Source of the DNA: Pseudoxanthomonas taiwanensis
Lineage (GTDB): Bacteria > Pseudomonadota > Gammaproteobacteria > Xanthomonadales > Xanthomonadaceae
DNA length: 42,771 bases
Assembly: GCF_010093135.1 (NCBI RefSeq)
Contig: NZ_PDWK01000024.1
Location: 1 to 42,771, forward strand
Direction: 5' to 3'
Numbering within the stretch: the stretch's first letter is position 1; the number at the start of each line of letters is the position of its first letter. The notes under the pieces were generated by a model, which saw nothing but the letters and a program-made list of their open reading frames with translations, was not told the origin of the DNA and did not search any database. Shown here in pieces: positions 1 through 7,706 of the stretch. A program made the position numbers and the translations under genes.

Positions 1-512
1 GGTGGCACCGCGGCCAGCTGCGGCTCGGCGTGCGCCTGCACGGCCACCGGCGCGGCCGCGTCGCGCGGCTCCGGGGCCGTGTCGGCACGACCGGCCACCG
101 AGGCGGCCGGCACACCCGGCTGCGGGGCCAGCTCCGGCCGACCGGCCAGCAGCGCCACCACGGCCACCGAGGCGGCCAGCGCGGCACCGCCGCCCCAGCG
201 CATCCAGCTCCGGCGCCGCCCGGCGGCCGCCGCGGCCGCGGTCTCGGCCTCGGCGCGCACCGCCTCGGCCACGCGCCGGCCCAGGTCGGTGGCCACCGCC
301 TCGCGCACCTCGCCGCGCATCACCTGGCCCCACAGCTGCCAGCGCTCGTAGCAGCCGGCCAGCTCCTGGTCGTGCTGCAGGCGGCGCAGCAGGAAGCGGG
401 CCTCGTCGGGCGCCAGCTCGCCGTCCACCAGCGCGGAGAGCTGCTGGCGGTAGTGGGTCTCGATCCGGTCGGCGCCCCCGGCGCCGCGGTTGGGGTACTG
501 CTGCTGGGTCAT
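1..512 (-). CDS. rseA: RseA-like anti-sigma-E factor (3' end outside window)
   Basis: This is the N-terminal part of an anti-sigma factor; the reading frame runs off the left edge, so the C-terminus is missing. The start ATG overlaps the rpoE stop as ATGA, which indicates translational coupling and a shared operon. The first ~80 residues carry the RseA N-terminal pattern (HYRQQLSALVDGEL followed by DEARFLLRRL and a YERWQLWGQVMRGE helix), the cytoplasmic domain that holds sigma-E inactive. A single hydrophobic stretch near residues 109-124 (GAALAASVAVVALLAG) would be the membrane anchor, followed by an Ala/Pro-rich periplasmic region. In the family, DegS and RseP cleave the protein under envelope stress and release RpoE. 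The identification rests on position and the N-terminal motif; the periplasmic domain cannot be judged. Confidence 0.85.
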   Translation of the reverse strand, partial: MTQQQYPNRGAGGADRIETHYRQQLSALVDGELAPDEARFLLRRLQHDQELAGCYERWQLWGQVMRGEVREAVATDLGRRVAEAVRAEAETAAAAAAGRRRSWMRWGGGAALAASVAVVALLAGRPELAPQPGVPAASVAGRADTAPEPRDAAAPVAVQAHAEPQLAAVP

Positions 513-1141
513 GGACGGTTCCGCTCCCGGGTGGCACTCCGGACTTCGACTAGGGGCCGCAGCTCGGCGTCGATGGCCTCGCGCGCGCGGAAGATGCGCG
601 AGCGGACCGTGCCGATCGGGCAGCCCATGCGCTGGGCGATCTCCTCGTAGCTCAGGCCCTCGACTTCGCGCAGGGTGATGGCCACGCGCAGCTCCTCGGG
701 CAGCCGTTCCACGGCCGCCATCACCGCGCGCTCCAGCTCGCCGCGCATGGCTTCGCGCTCGGGCGTGTCGGTGTCGCGCAGGCGCGAGCCGGCCTCGTAC
801 TGGGCGGCCTCGGCCGCGTCGATGTCGTCCGTGGGCGGACGGCGGTTGTGGGCTACGAGGTGGTTCTTGGCGGTGTTCACGGCGATCCGGTGCAACCACG
901 TGTAGAACTGGGCCTCGCCCCGGAAGCTTCCGATCGCGCGGTAGGCGCGCAGGAAAGTCTCCTGGGCGACGTCCTGGCACTCGCTCCAGTCCGGGATGTA
1001 GCGGCCGATCAGCCCGACGATCCGGTGCTGGTACTTGCGCACCAGCAGGTCGAAGGCGGCGCTGTCGCCGGCCTGCACCCTGCGGACCAGACCGAGGTCC
1101 AGGTCCTGGTTGGAATCCTTCTGTTGCGTTCCTTCGGCCAC
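509..1141 (-). CDS. rpoE: RNA polymerase sigma-E factor (ECF family)
   Basis: ECF sigma factor that directs RNA polymerase to envelope-stress promoters. Region 2 is visible (AFDLLVRKYQHRIVGLIGRY, DVAQETFLRAYRAI, FYTWLHRIAVNTAKN), as is region 4 (LPEELRVAITLREVEGLSYEEIAQRMGCPIGTVRSR, given here in two parts of the helix-turn-helix). I chose the GTG at 1141 (210 residues) over the ATG at 1192 (227 residues). An AGGAG ribosome-binding site lies 9 nt before the GTG, the ATG has no such site, and a putative sigma-E promoter would have its -10 box downstream of the ATG. The gene overlaps rseA by 4 nt. Identity as RpoE is secure; the exact start is an inference. Confidence 0.9.
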   Translation of the reverse strand: MAEGTQQKDSNQDLDLGLVRRVQAGDSAAFDLLVRKYQHRIVGLIGRYIPDWSECQDVAQETFLRAYRAIGSFRGEAQFYTWLHRIAVNTAKNHLVAHNRRPPTDDIDAAEAAQYEAGSRLRDTDTPEREAMRGELERAVMAAVERLPEELRVAITLREVEGLSYEEIAQRMGCPIGTVRSRIFRAREAIDAELRPLVEVRSATRERNRP

Positions 1142-1180
1142 CGGGCCGTACTCCTGTCCAGCTCGGCCGGGGCCGCGCTC

Positions 1181-1207
1181 TGTGACCGCCATTGCCGGAA
1201 AAAGTTC
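1181..1207 (-). promoter_or_regulatory. Putative sigma-E promoter of rpoE-rseA
   Basis: Reading leftward, the -35 box GAACTT (1202-1207) matches the sigma-E consensus. After 16 nt comes TCACA (1181-1185), a partial match to the -10 box TCTGA. Autoregulation of rpoE by sigma-E is known in the family. The -10 match is weak, so this is tentative. Confidence 0.4.
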
Positions 1208-1419
1208 AGCGGCCTGGCGGGGGCCGCCACCGGATCCGGGGACCGGCGCGCCCGGCGCCGGCCATGCAGGACCTTAACCGGACCGCGCGTAGGGTCGCGC
1301 GTGCCGTGGCGCCAAGGGGGGGCGCCGGGCCTGCCCTGCCGTGTATGTGGATTTGACGCGGCAGAAACAACCTCGGGATGATAGCCGCCCCTTCCATACA
1401 TGACCGGATGGTTTTCGCC

Positions 1420-3495
1420 ATGCTTCCAGGCTTCGACGGACTCCGATTCAGCCACTGGCAGGTCACCCGCCGCGACGACGGCGTGGTGGTGTTGACCCTG
1501 GACCGCCAGGACGCGCCGGTCAACGCGCTCTCCCAGGACGTGCTGATCGAGCTGGACGACATCGTCGAGCGCCTGGCCATCGACCCGCCGCGCGCCGTGG
1601 TGGTGCGCTCGGGCAAGCCGGCCGGGTTCATCGCCGGCGCCGACCTGAAGGAGTTCCAGGAGTTCGACCGCCGCGGCACGGTGGAGGATGCCATCCGGCG
1701 TGGCCAGACCGTGTTCCAGAAGCTGGCCGAGCTGCCCTGCCCGACCGTGGCCGCGGTCCACGGCCACTGCCTGGGCGGCGGCGCCGAGCTGGCCCTGGCC
1801 TGCGACTACCGCGTCGCCTCCAGCCACCCGTCCACCCGCATCGGCCTGCCGGAGACCCGCCTGGGCATCTTCCCCGGCTGGGGCGGCACCGCGCGCCTGC
1901 CGCGCCTGGTCGGCGCGCCGGCGGCCATGGACCTGATGCTGACCGGCCGCACCGTGTCGGCGCAGGCCGCCCGGTCCATGGGCCTGGTGGACAAGGTCGC
2001 CGAGCCGGCGCTGCTGGAGGACACGGCCGCCTCGCTGGCCCTGCAGGGCACCACCCGCCCGCTGCGCCAGCGCCTGCTCGGCTGGCTGACCAACACCTGG
2101 CCGGCCCGCCAGTTGCTGGCGCCGCAGATGGCCAAGCAGGTCGCGCGCAAGGCGCGCAAGGAGCACTATCCGGCACCCTACACGCTGATCTCCACCTGGC
2201 AGCGCAGCGGCGGTGCCGGCATCCAGGGCCGCCTGGCCGCCGAGCGGCGCGGCGTGGTCAAGCTGGCCGGCAGCGCCACCGCGCGCAACCTGATCCGCAT
2301 CTTCTTCCTCAGCGAGCGGCTCAAGGGCCTGGGCGGCAGGGAGCACGGCATCGCCCATGTGCACGTGGTCGGCGCCGGCGTGATGGGCGGCGACATCGCT
2401 GCCTGGGCCGCGTACAAGGGCTTCACCGTCACCCTGCAGGACCGCGAGCAGCGCTTCATCGACGGCGCCCTGGCGCGCGCCCAGGAGCTTTTCAGGAAGA
2501 AGGTCAAGGACGAGGCCAGGCGCGCCGAGGTGGCCGCGCGCCTGCAGGGCGACCTGGCCGGCGACGGTGTGGCGAAGGCCGACCTGGTGATCGAGGCGAT
2601 CATCGAGAACCCGGAGGCCAAGCGCGAGCTGTACCAGGCGCTGGAGCCGCGGATGAAGCCCGACGCGCTGCTGGTGACCAACACCTCGTCCATCCCGCTG
2701 GACGAGCTGCGCGGACACATTGCCCGCCCGGCCCGGTTCGCCGGCCTGCACTACTTCAACCCGGTGGCGCAGATGCCGCTGGTGGAGATCGTCCGCCACG
2801 CCGGCCTGGACGAGGCCACGGTGCGCCGTCTGGCCGCCTTCTGCAAGGCGCTGGACAAGTTCCCGGTGCCGGTGGCCGGCACCCCGGGCTTCCTGGTCAA
2901 CCGCGTGCTGTTCCCGTACATGCTGGAGGCCGCGCACGCCTACGCGGAGGGCATCCCCGGCGCGGTGATCGACAAGGCCGCGGTCAACTTCGGCATGCCG
3001 ATGGGCCCGATCGAGCTGATCGACACCGTGGGCCTGGACGTGGCCCAGGGCGTGGGCGCCGAGCTGTCGCCGTTCCTGGGCCTGCAGCTGCCGGCGGCGC
3101 TGTCCGCGGTGGAGCCGGGCAAGCGCGGCAAGAAGGACGGCCAGGGCCTGTACAAGTGGGAGAAGACCGAGAAGGGCAGCAAGCCGGTCAAGCCGCCGGT
3201 GCCGCAGGGCTACCAGGCCCCGTCCGACCTGGAGGACCGCCTCATCCTGCCGCTGCTCAACGAGGCGGTGGCCTGCCTGCACGACGGCGTGGTGGACGAC
3301 GCCGACCTGCTGGATGCGGGCGTGATCTTCGGCACCGGCTTTGCCCCGTTCCGCGGCGGCCCGATCCAGTACATCCGCAGCGCCGGCGCCGACGCCCTGC
3401 TGGAGAAGCTCAAGGCCCTGCAGGCGCGCCACGGCGACCGCTTCGCCCCGCGCCCGGGCTGGGACAACCCGCTGCTGCGCCAGCCGCCGGAATGA
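1420..3495 (+). CDS. FadB/FadJ-type bifunctional enoyl-CoA hydratase / 3-hydroxyacyl-CoA dehydrogenase
   Basis: Multifunctional fatty-acid beta-oxidation enzyme, 691 residues, close to the ~715 of FadB/FadJ. The N-terminal crotonase domain shows GADLKEF, CLGGGAELALACDYR (catalytic Glu near 123) and GLPETRLGIFPGWGGT (second Glu near 145). The dehydrogenase half begins with the NAD-binding motif VVGAGVMGGDIA near residue 316. It continues with NTSSI and GLHYFNPVAQMPLVE, whose His near 444 corresponds to the catalytic His of the family. I chose the ATG at 1420 because family members begin with LPGFDGLRFSHW-like residues just there; in-frame ATGs at 1378 and 1408 would add 14 or 4 residues. No thiolase (fadA) gene follows, so the partner subunit must lie elsewhere. 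It is convergent with the next gene. Confidence 0.9.
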   Translation: MLPGFDGLRFSHWQVTRRDDGVVVLTLDRQDAPVNALSQDVLIELDDIVERLAIDPPRAVVVRSGKPAGFIAGADLKEFQEFDRRGTVEDAIRRGQTVFQKLAELPCPTVAAVHGHCLGGGAELALACDYRVASSHPSTRIGLPETRLGIFPGWGGTARLPRLVGAPAAMDLMLTGRTVSAQAARSMGLVDKVAEPALLEDTAASLALQGTTRPLRQRLLGWLTNTWPARQLLAPQMAKQVARKARKEHYPAPYTLISTWQRSGGAGIQGRLAAERRGVVKLAGSATARNLIRIFFLSERLKGLGGREHGIAHVHVVGAGVMGGDIAAWAAYKGFTVTLQDREQRFIDGALARAQELFRKKVKDEARRAEVAARLQGDLAGDGVAKADLVIEAIIENPEAKRELYQALEPRMKPDALLVTNTSSIPLDELRGHIARPARFAGLHYFNPVAQMPLVEIVRHAGLDEATVRRLAAFCKALDKFPVPVAGTPGFLVNRVLFPYMLEAAHAYAEGIPGAVIDKAAVNFGMPMGPIELIDTVGLDVAQGVGAELSPFLGLQLPAALSAVEPGKRGKKDGQGLYKWEKTEKGSKPVKPPVPQGYQAPSDLEDRLILPLLNEAVACLHDGVVDDADLLDAGVIFGTGFAPFRGGPIQYIRSAGADALLEKLKALQARHGDRFAPRPGWDNPLLRQPPE

Positions 3496-3503
3496 GCGGC
3501 CGC

Positions 3504-3527
3504 GGCCGGCGTCAGCGCACGCCGGCC
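3504..3527. terminator. Possible bidirectional terminator hairpin between convergent genes
   Basis: A perfect 9-bp stem, GGCCGGCGT paired with ACGCCGGCC around a 6-nt loop, sits between the convergent fad gene and the following leftward gene and overlaps the latter's stop codon. There is no T-run, so intrinsic termination is only a possibility. Confidence 0.35.
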
Positions 3528-4525
3528 GCCTCCAGCAGGCGTGGCAGGAACGCGGCCTGCGCCTGCGGCGTGTCCTGCCCCGGGTAGGGCAGCACGGTCC
3601 ATTCCTCGCGCGCCCGCACCGCCGCGCCCGGCGCCAGGGTGGTGTACGGGCCGTGCACCTCCAGCTCGAGCATGCCGGTGTCGGCCGCGTCCGGACGCCA
3701 GTCCATGTACAGCTCCACCTGGCCCTGCTCCGGGTGGATGCGTTCCGGCGGCTGGTGGTCGAAGCGGATGAGGAAGGCCTGCCCGGCGCGGAAGCCGGCG
3801 ATCCAGCCGGCCGCCGGCTGGATGAACACCTTGCCGCGGCGGCCGTGCAGGCCCGGGCCGGGCGGTTCCAGTTCCAGGCTCAGCAGGCCGTCGGCCGTGC
3901 GCACCACCAGGCCGTCGTAGCCCCCGCCGGTGTCGGAACGCACACGCACACCGCCGCCATCGGCGGCGACCGGCACGAACACGCGCGTTTCCGGCGGCAC
4001 CCGCGAGTTGAACCAGATGTCGCGCGCCACGGGCTCCCGGCGGATGTTGCGCATCTCCACCTCCAGCGCGATGGCCGGCCGGTCCGGCGCCAGGGTGAAG
4101 CCATGGACCAGCCGCACGCCGCTGACCGGGCTGGGCGCGCCCTCCAGGCGCAGGTGGCCCTCGCCCTGCTCCAGCACCCGCGCCGGCGCGTGCGCCAGCC
4201 ACGGATCCGGCGGCCACTGCGCCGCCGCGCGCCGGCGCGCGGGATTGAGGTCCTGGAACCGCCACCAGTCCGCCTGCGGGCCGACCCACACCTCGTGGCC
4301 CATGTAGGGGATGTGCGGGCCGTCGGCATCGGGCTCCGGCTCCGGCCGGGCCCGCACCGCGTCGCCCACGAGCAGCAGGTTGGGCCTGCCTGGCAGCGAC
4401 AGGTGCAGCAGGCGGCCGCCCAGGCGCGGGGCCCCCTCGACCGCCAGCGTGCCCTCCAGGCGGACCGTGGACGGATGCGGCGCGGCGGCCGCGCCACCGG
4501 CGGCCGCCCTCGCCAGGACCAGCAC
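3512..4525 (-). CDS. DUF4380-like hypothetical protein
   Basis: A protein of about 337 residues whose core resembles DUF4380 / aldose-epimerase-like beta-sandwich proteins: RLLHLSLPGRPNLL, then HEVWVGPQADWW and PPDPWL, then many beta-rich segments such as DIWFNSRVPPETRVFVP and RFDHQPPERIHPEQGQVELY. No catalytic residues can be assigned, so no reaction is proposed. The start is uncertain. The GTG at 4525 gives a short hydrophobic N-terminus (VLVLARAAAGGAAAA) that could be part of a signal peptide. A longer version could begin at the GTG at 4623, which overlaps the pilZ stop, but only if one base were added to the seven-base run at 4540-4546. It is downstream of pilZ, with no evident functional link. 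Confidence 0.6.
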   Translation of the reverse strand: MLVLARAAAGGAAAAPHPSTVRLEGTLAVEGAPRLGGRLLHLSLPGRPNLLLVGDAVRARPEPEPDADGPHIPYMGHEVWVGPQADWWRFQDLNPARRRAAAQWPPDPWLAHAPARVLEQGEGHLRLEGAPSPVSGVRLVHGFTLAPDRPAIALEVEMRNIRREPVARDIWFNSRVPPETRVFVPVAADGGGVRVRSDTGGGYDGLVVRTADGLLSLELEPPGPGLHGRRGKVFIQPAAGWIAGFRAGQAFLIRFDHQPPERIHPEQGQVELYMDWRPDAADTGMLELEVHGPYTTLAPGAAVRAREEWTVLPYPGQDTPQAQAAFLPRLLEAAGVR

Positions 4526-4619
4526 CCGTGCGCGCCTGGCCCCCCCTGGCGGCGGGCGAAGAGGGGCGCCGCCGGCCGGGCCGGCGGCGGTGCCGGCGCG
4601 CGCCGTGCGCGCGCCCGGC

Positions 4620-4973
4620 TCACATGGTCTGGGTCGGGCGGTCCGCGCCGAGGCTGCCGGCCAGCAGGGTCTCGATGCGGTTCTTCACCGCCTCGCCTTC
4701 CGGGGTGTCCGGGAACTGCACGCCGATGCCGGCGCTACGGTTGCCCTGCGCGCCGACCGGCGTGACCCACACCACCTTGCCGGCGATGGGCAGGCGGTCG
4801 CTGGAATCGGGCAGGGTCAGCAGCAGGAACACCTCGTCGCCGAGGAAGTAGCGCTTGGGCGTGGGCACGAAGATCGCGCCGTTGCGGATGAACGGCATGT
4901 ATGCCGAATACAGCTGCGCCTTGTCCTTCACCGCCAGCGACAGGATGCCCTGGCGTCCGCTCGCAGCACTCAT
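4620..4973 (-). CDS. pilZ: Type IV pilus PilZ protein
   Basis: A 117-residue single-domain PilZ protein needed for type IV pilus assembly; in Xanthomonas, PilZ is known to contact the ATPase PilB and the regulator FimX. The pattern (LSLAVKDKAQLYSAYMPFI, GAIFVPTPKRYFLGDEVFLLLTLPD, KVVWVTPVGAQGNRSAGIGVQF) is that of the orphan PilZ class. The RxxxR and D/NxSxxG signatures for c-di-GMP binding are absent, as expected for this class, so direct c-di-GMP binding is unlikely. Its ATG overlaps the holB stop as ATGA, which places it in the holB-tmk-mltG operon, a familiar order in this group. Confidence 0.9.
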   Translation of the reverse strand: MSAASGRQGILSLAVKDKAQLYSAYMPFIRNGAIFVPTPKRYFLGDEVFLLLTLPDSSDRLPIAGKVVWVTPVGAQGNRSAGIGVQFPDTPEGEAVKNRIETLLAGSLGADRPTQTM

Positions 4974-5926
4974 GCGTTCCCCCTATTGCCGGTCGTCTTC
5001 GCGGCCCCGTCACGCCAGGCGAGCAACAGCTCGGCCATCACCAGGTCCGCGCGCACCGTGCTCCTCAGCAGGTCGCGCGCGCGGTTGGCCGCGTCGAACC
5101 ACTCCGCCAGCTTGTGCAATCGCGCCGGATCGGTCAAGCCGGACGCGGCCCGGGCGACGGCGTGCTCGGCCGCGTGGCGCAGCCGCTCCTCGGCGCGCCC
5201 GTCGCCGGCCCAGCGCTGCGCCACCTCCACCGGATCGGCGCGCCCGGCCTCCAGCTGCGCCAGGTCGGCGGCCACCTCGCGGCGCAGCGCCAGGCCGTCG
5301 CCCTGCAGCCAGGCGTCGGCCAGGCCGGGATGGCCGCGCGCCGCCTCCAGCGCCTCGGCCGCCGCCTCCTGCGCGTGGCCGCGCGAAAGCAGCCAGGCCA
5401 TCGCCTCTTCGCGCGGCGGCAGGCGCACCTCCAGGCGCTGGCAGCGGCTGCGGATGGTGGCCGGCAGCCGCGCCGGGCGCGAGCTGACCAGCCACAGGTA
5501 GCGGCCCGGGGCCGGTTCCTCCAGGGTCTTGAGCAGGGCGTTGCAGGCGGCGGGGTTGAGCGCTTCGGCCGGGTCGATGATGGCCACCTGCGCCTCGCCG
5601 TACTGCGGGGTCAGCGCCAGCTGCTGCGACAGCTCGCGCACCTGCTCGATCACGATCTCGCTGCGCAGGCGGCTGCCGTCACGGTTCGGCTCCAGGGTGA
5701 CCACGTGCAGGTCCGGATGGGTGCCGGCGGCCAGCAGCTGGGCGGCGCGCTGCGCGTGCGCCGGATCGCCCTGCCCCAGCACGTGCGCGGCCAGGCGCTC
5801 GGCCAGCGCGCGCTTGCCCATGCCCTCCGGGCCGCAGAGCAGCAGGGCGTGGCCCATGCGGCCGGAGGCCAGCGCCGCCACGGCCTGGTCGTAGACGCGC
5901 TGCTGCCAGGGCGCCAGCGTGCTCAT
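4970..5926 (-). CDS. holB: DNA polymerase III subunit delta'
   Basis: The delta-prime subunit of the clamp loader, 318 residues, which helps load the beta sliding clamp. The AAA+ fold is visible: a degenerate Walker A, CGPEGMGKR (Lys near 38, Arg where Ser/Thr is usual); IIDPAEALNPAACNALLKTLEEP, given here as the Walker B and sensor region; and VSSRPARLPATIRSRCQRL with the SRC arginine-finger motif. The degenerate P-loop fits delta-prime, which does not hydrolyse ATP. The zinc-binding cysteines common in many delta-prime proteins are not evident between residues 50 and 80. It is coupled at both ends by 4-nt overlaps to tmk and pilZ. Confidence 0.92.
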   Translation of the reverse strand: MSTLAPWQQRVYDQAVAALASGRMGHALLLCGPEGMGKRALAERLAAHVLGQGDPAHAQRAAQLLAAGTHPDLHVVTLEPNRDGSRLRSEIVIEQVRELSQQLALTPQYGEAQVAIIDPAEALNPAACNALLKTLEEPAPGRYLWLVSSRPARLPATIRSRCQRLEVRLPPREEAMAWLLSRGHAQEAAAEALEAARGHPGLADAWLQGDGLALRREVAADLAQLEAGRADPVEVAQRWAGDGRAEERLRHAAEHAVARAASGLTDPARLHKLAEWFDAANRARDLLRSTVRADLVMAELLLAWRDGAAKTTGNRGNA

Positions 5927-6591
5927 GCCCGCTCCTGCGCGTCCAGCCAGTCGGCCACCGCCGCGGCCACCGCCGCGGCCACGGCCTGCGGCGGCCGGGC
6001 CGCGTCGATCACCCGGAAACGCTCCGGCTCGGCCTGCGCGCGCGCGCGGAAGCCGGCGCGCACGCGCTCGAAGAACTCGTCCTGCTCGCGCTCGATGCGG
6101 TCCGGCCACAGGTCGCGGCCGCTGGTGCGGGCGCGGCCCTCGCGCACGTCCAGGTCCAGCAGCAGGGTCAGGCCGGGGCGCAGGCCCACGGCGCGGCGCT
6201 CCAGCTCGGCGATCCATTGCGGGTCCAGGCCGCGGCCGTGGCCCTGGTAGGCGTAGCTGGAATCGGTGAAGCGGTCGCTGACCACGAAGGCGCCACGCTC
6301 CAGCGCCGGGCGCACCACCTGCGCCACGTGCTGGGCGCGCGCGGCGAACATCAGCAGCAGCTCGGTCTCCGGCAGCAGCGGCTCGTCCTCGGCGCCGCGG
6401 CCGTCCAGCAGCAGGGTGCGGATGCGCTCGGCCAGCGGCGTGCCTCCCGGTTCGCGGGTCAGCACCACTTCGTGGCCGCGCCGCAGCAGCAGCTCGCGCA
6501 CGCTGGCCAGGGCGGTGCTCTTGCCCGCGCCCTCGCCGCCTTCCAGGCTGATCAGCCGCGGATGCCGCGGCAGGACCGCCGGCGCGCTCAT
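5923..6591 (-). CDS. tmk: Thymidylate kinase (dTMP kinase)
   Basis: Phosphorylates dTMP to dTDP with ATP in the pyrimidine nucleotide pathway. The protein has 222 residues, the usual size. The P-loop is GGEGAGKST (residues 18-26), followed by the TREPGGTPLAE region, the DRFTDSSYAYQG motif that positions the substrate, and a LID region rich in arginine (VREGRARTSGRD, DRIEREQDEFF). The start and stop overlap those of mltG and holB as ATGA, so translation is probably coupled across the operon. Confidence 0.95.
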   Translation of the reverse strand: MSAPAVLPRHPRLISLEGGEGAGKSTALASVRELLLRRGHEVVLTREPGGTPLAERIRTLLLDGRGAEDEPLLPETELLLMFAARAQHVAQVVRPALERGAFVVSDRFTDSSYAYQGHGRGLDPQWIAELERRAVGLRPGLTLLLDLDVREGRARTSGRDLWPDRIEREQDEFFERVRAGFRARAQAEPERFRVIDAARPPQAVAAAVAAAVADWLDAQERA

Positions 6592-7628
6592 CGCTGCTCC
6601 CCCGCGGCGGCCGCCGGGCAGTTGCGGCGGCGCTGGTAGCAGTCCACCGCGGCGGCGTGCTCGGCATAGGTGGCCGAGAACACGTGGCTGCCGTCGTTGC
6701 GCGAGACGAAGTACAGGGCGTCGCCCGGGGCCGGGTTCACCGCCGCCTGCAGCGCGGCGCGGCCGGGCATGGCGATCGGCGTGGGCGGCAGGCCCGGGCG
6801 GGTGTAGGAGTTGTACGGGGTGTCGGCGAGCAGGTCGCGCTTGCGCAGGTTGCCGTCAAAGGCACTGCCCAGGCCGTAGATCACGGTCGGGTCGGTCTGC
6901 AGCAGCATGCCCTTGCGCAGGCGGCGGGTGAACACGCCGGCGATCTGCGGGCGCTCGTGCGCCTGGCCGGTCTCCTTCTCCACGATCGAGGCCAGGATCA
7001 GCGCCTCCTCCGGCGACTGCAGCGGCAGGTCCGGCGCGCGCGCCTCCCAGGCCTCGGCCAGCGCCTGTTCCATGGCCGCGTGGGCGCGGCGCAGCAGGTC
7101 CAGGTCGCTGTCGCCGCGCTGGTACAGGTAGGTCTCCGGCAGGAAGCGCCCCTCCGGGTGCTGGCCGGGCTTGCCGATGGCCGCCATCACCGCGGCGTCG
7201 TCCATGCCGGTGGTCTCGTGCCGCAGCGGCTCGGCCGCGTCCAGGGCGGCGCGCAGCTGGCGGAAGTTCCAGCCCTCGACCAGGGGGAAGCGGCAGCGGA
7301 ACACCCGTCCCTCGCGCATGCGCTGCAGCAGCGTGCGCGGGCTCATGCCGGGCTCCAGCGCGTACTCGCCGACCTTGATCCGGCCGGCCGCGTCCATCTG
7401 CCGCGCCAGCAGCTGCCATTCCAGGTCGTGGCCGACAGCCACACCGGCCGCGCGCAGCTTGCGCAGCACGGTGCGGAAGCCGTCACCGCGCTCGACCACC
7501 ACGCTCGGCGCGGCATCCGGGCCCACCGCCGGCGTGTCGGCGAAGCGCTGGAAATGCACCCAGGCCACGCCCGCCGCGACCGCGCATGCCAGCCCCAGGC
7601 ACAGCGGAACCACCCACCACCAGCGCAT
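6588..7628 (-). CDS. mltG: Endolytic murein transglycosylase MltG (YceG-like)
   Basis: Inner-membrane lytic transglycosylase that cleaves nascent peptidoglycan glycan strands. I chose the ATG at 7628 (346 residues) because it places a short basic start (MRWWW) directly before the transmembrane helix VVPLCLGLACAVAAGVAWV. An upstream in-frame start at 7694 would add 22 residues of low plausibility. The catalytic motif LASIVEKETGQ has its Glu near residue 217, matching Glu218 of the E. coli enzyme. YGLG, YNSYTRPGLPPTPI and PAPGDALYFVSRNDGSHVFS are further family signatures. It follows pabB after a 78-nt gap and overlaps tmk by 4 nt. Confidence 0.93.
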   Translation of the reverse strand: MRWWWVVPLCLGLACAVAAGVAWVHFQRFADTPAVGPDAAPSVVVERGDGFRTVLRKLRAAGVAVGHDLEWQLLARQMDAAGRIKVGEYALEPGMSPRTLLQRMREGRVFRCRFPLVEGWNFRQLRAALDAAEPLRHETTGMDDAAVMAAIGKPGQHPEGRFLPETYLYQRGDSDLDLLRRAHAAMEQALAEAWEARAPDLPLQSPEEALILASIVEKETGQAHERPQIAGVFTRRLRKGMLLQTDPTVIYGLGSAFDGNLRKRDLLADTPYNSYTRPGLPPTPIAMPGRAALQAAVNPAPGDALYFVSRNDGSHVFSATYAEHAAAVDCYQRRRNCPAAAAGEQR

Positions 7629-7706
7629 GCGTTTCGTTCCGCCTGCCACAACCACCTCGTCCGATCCGGTGCGCTCAGGATACCGCGACCGCACGTCCGC
7701 CCGCGC

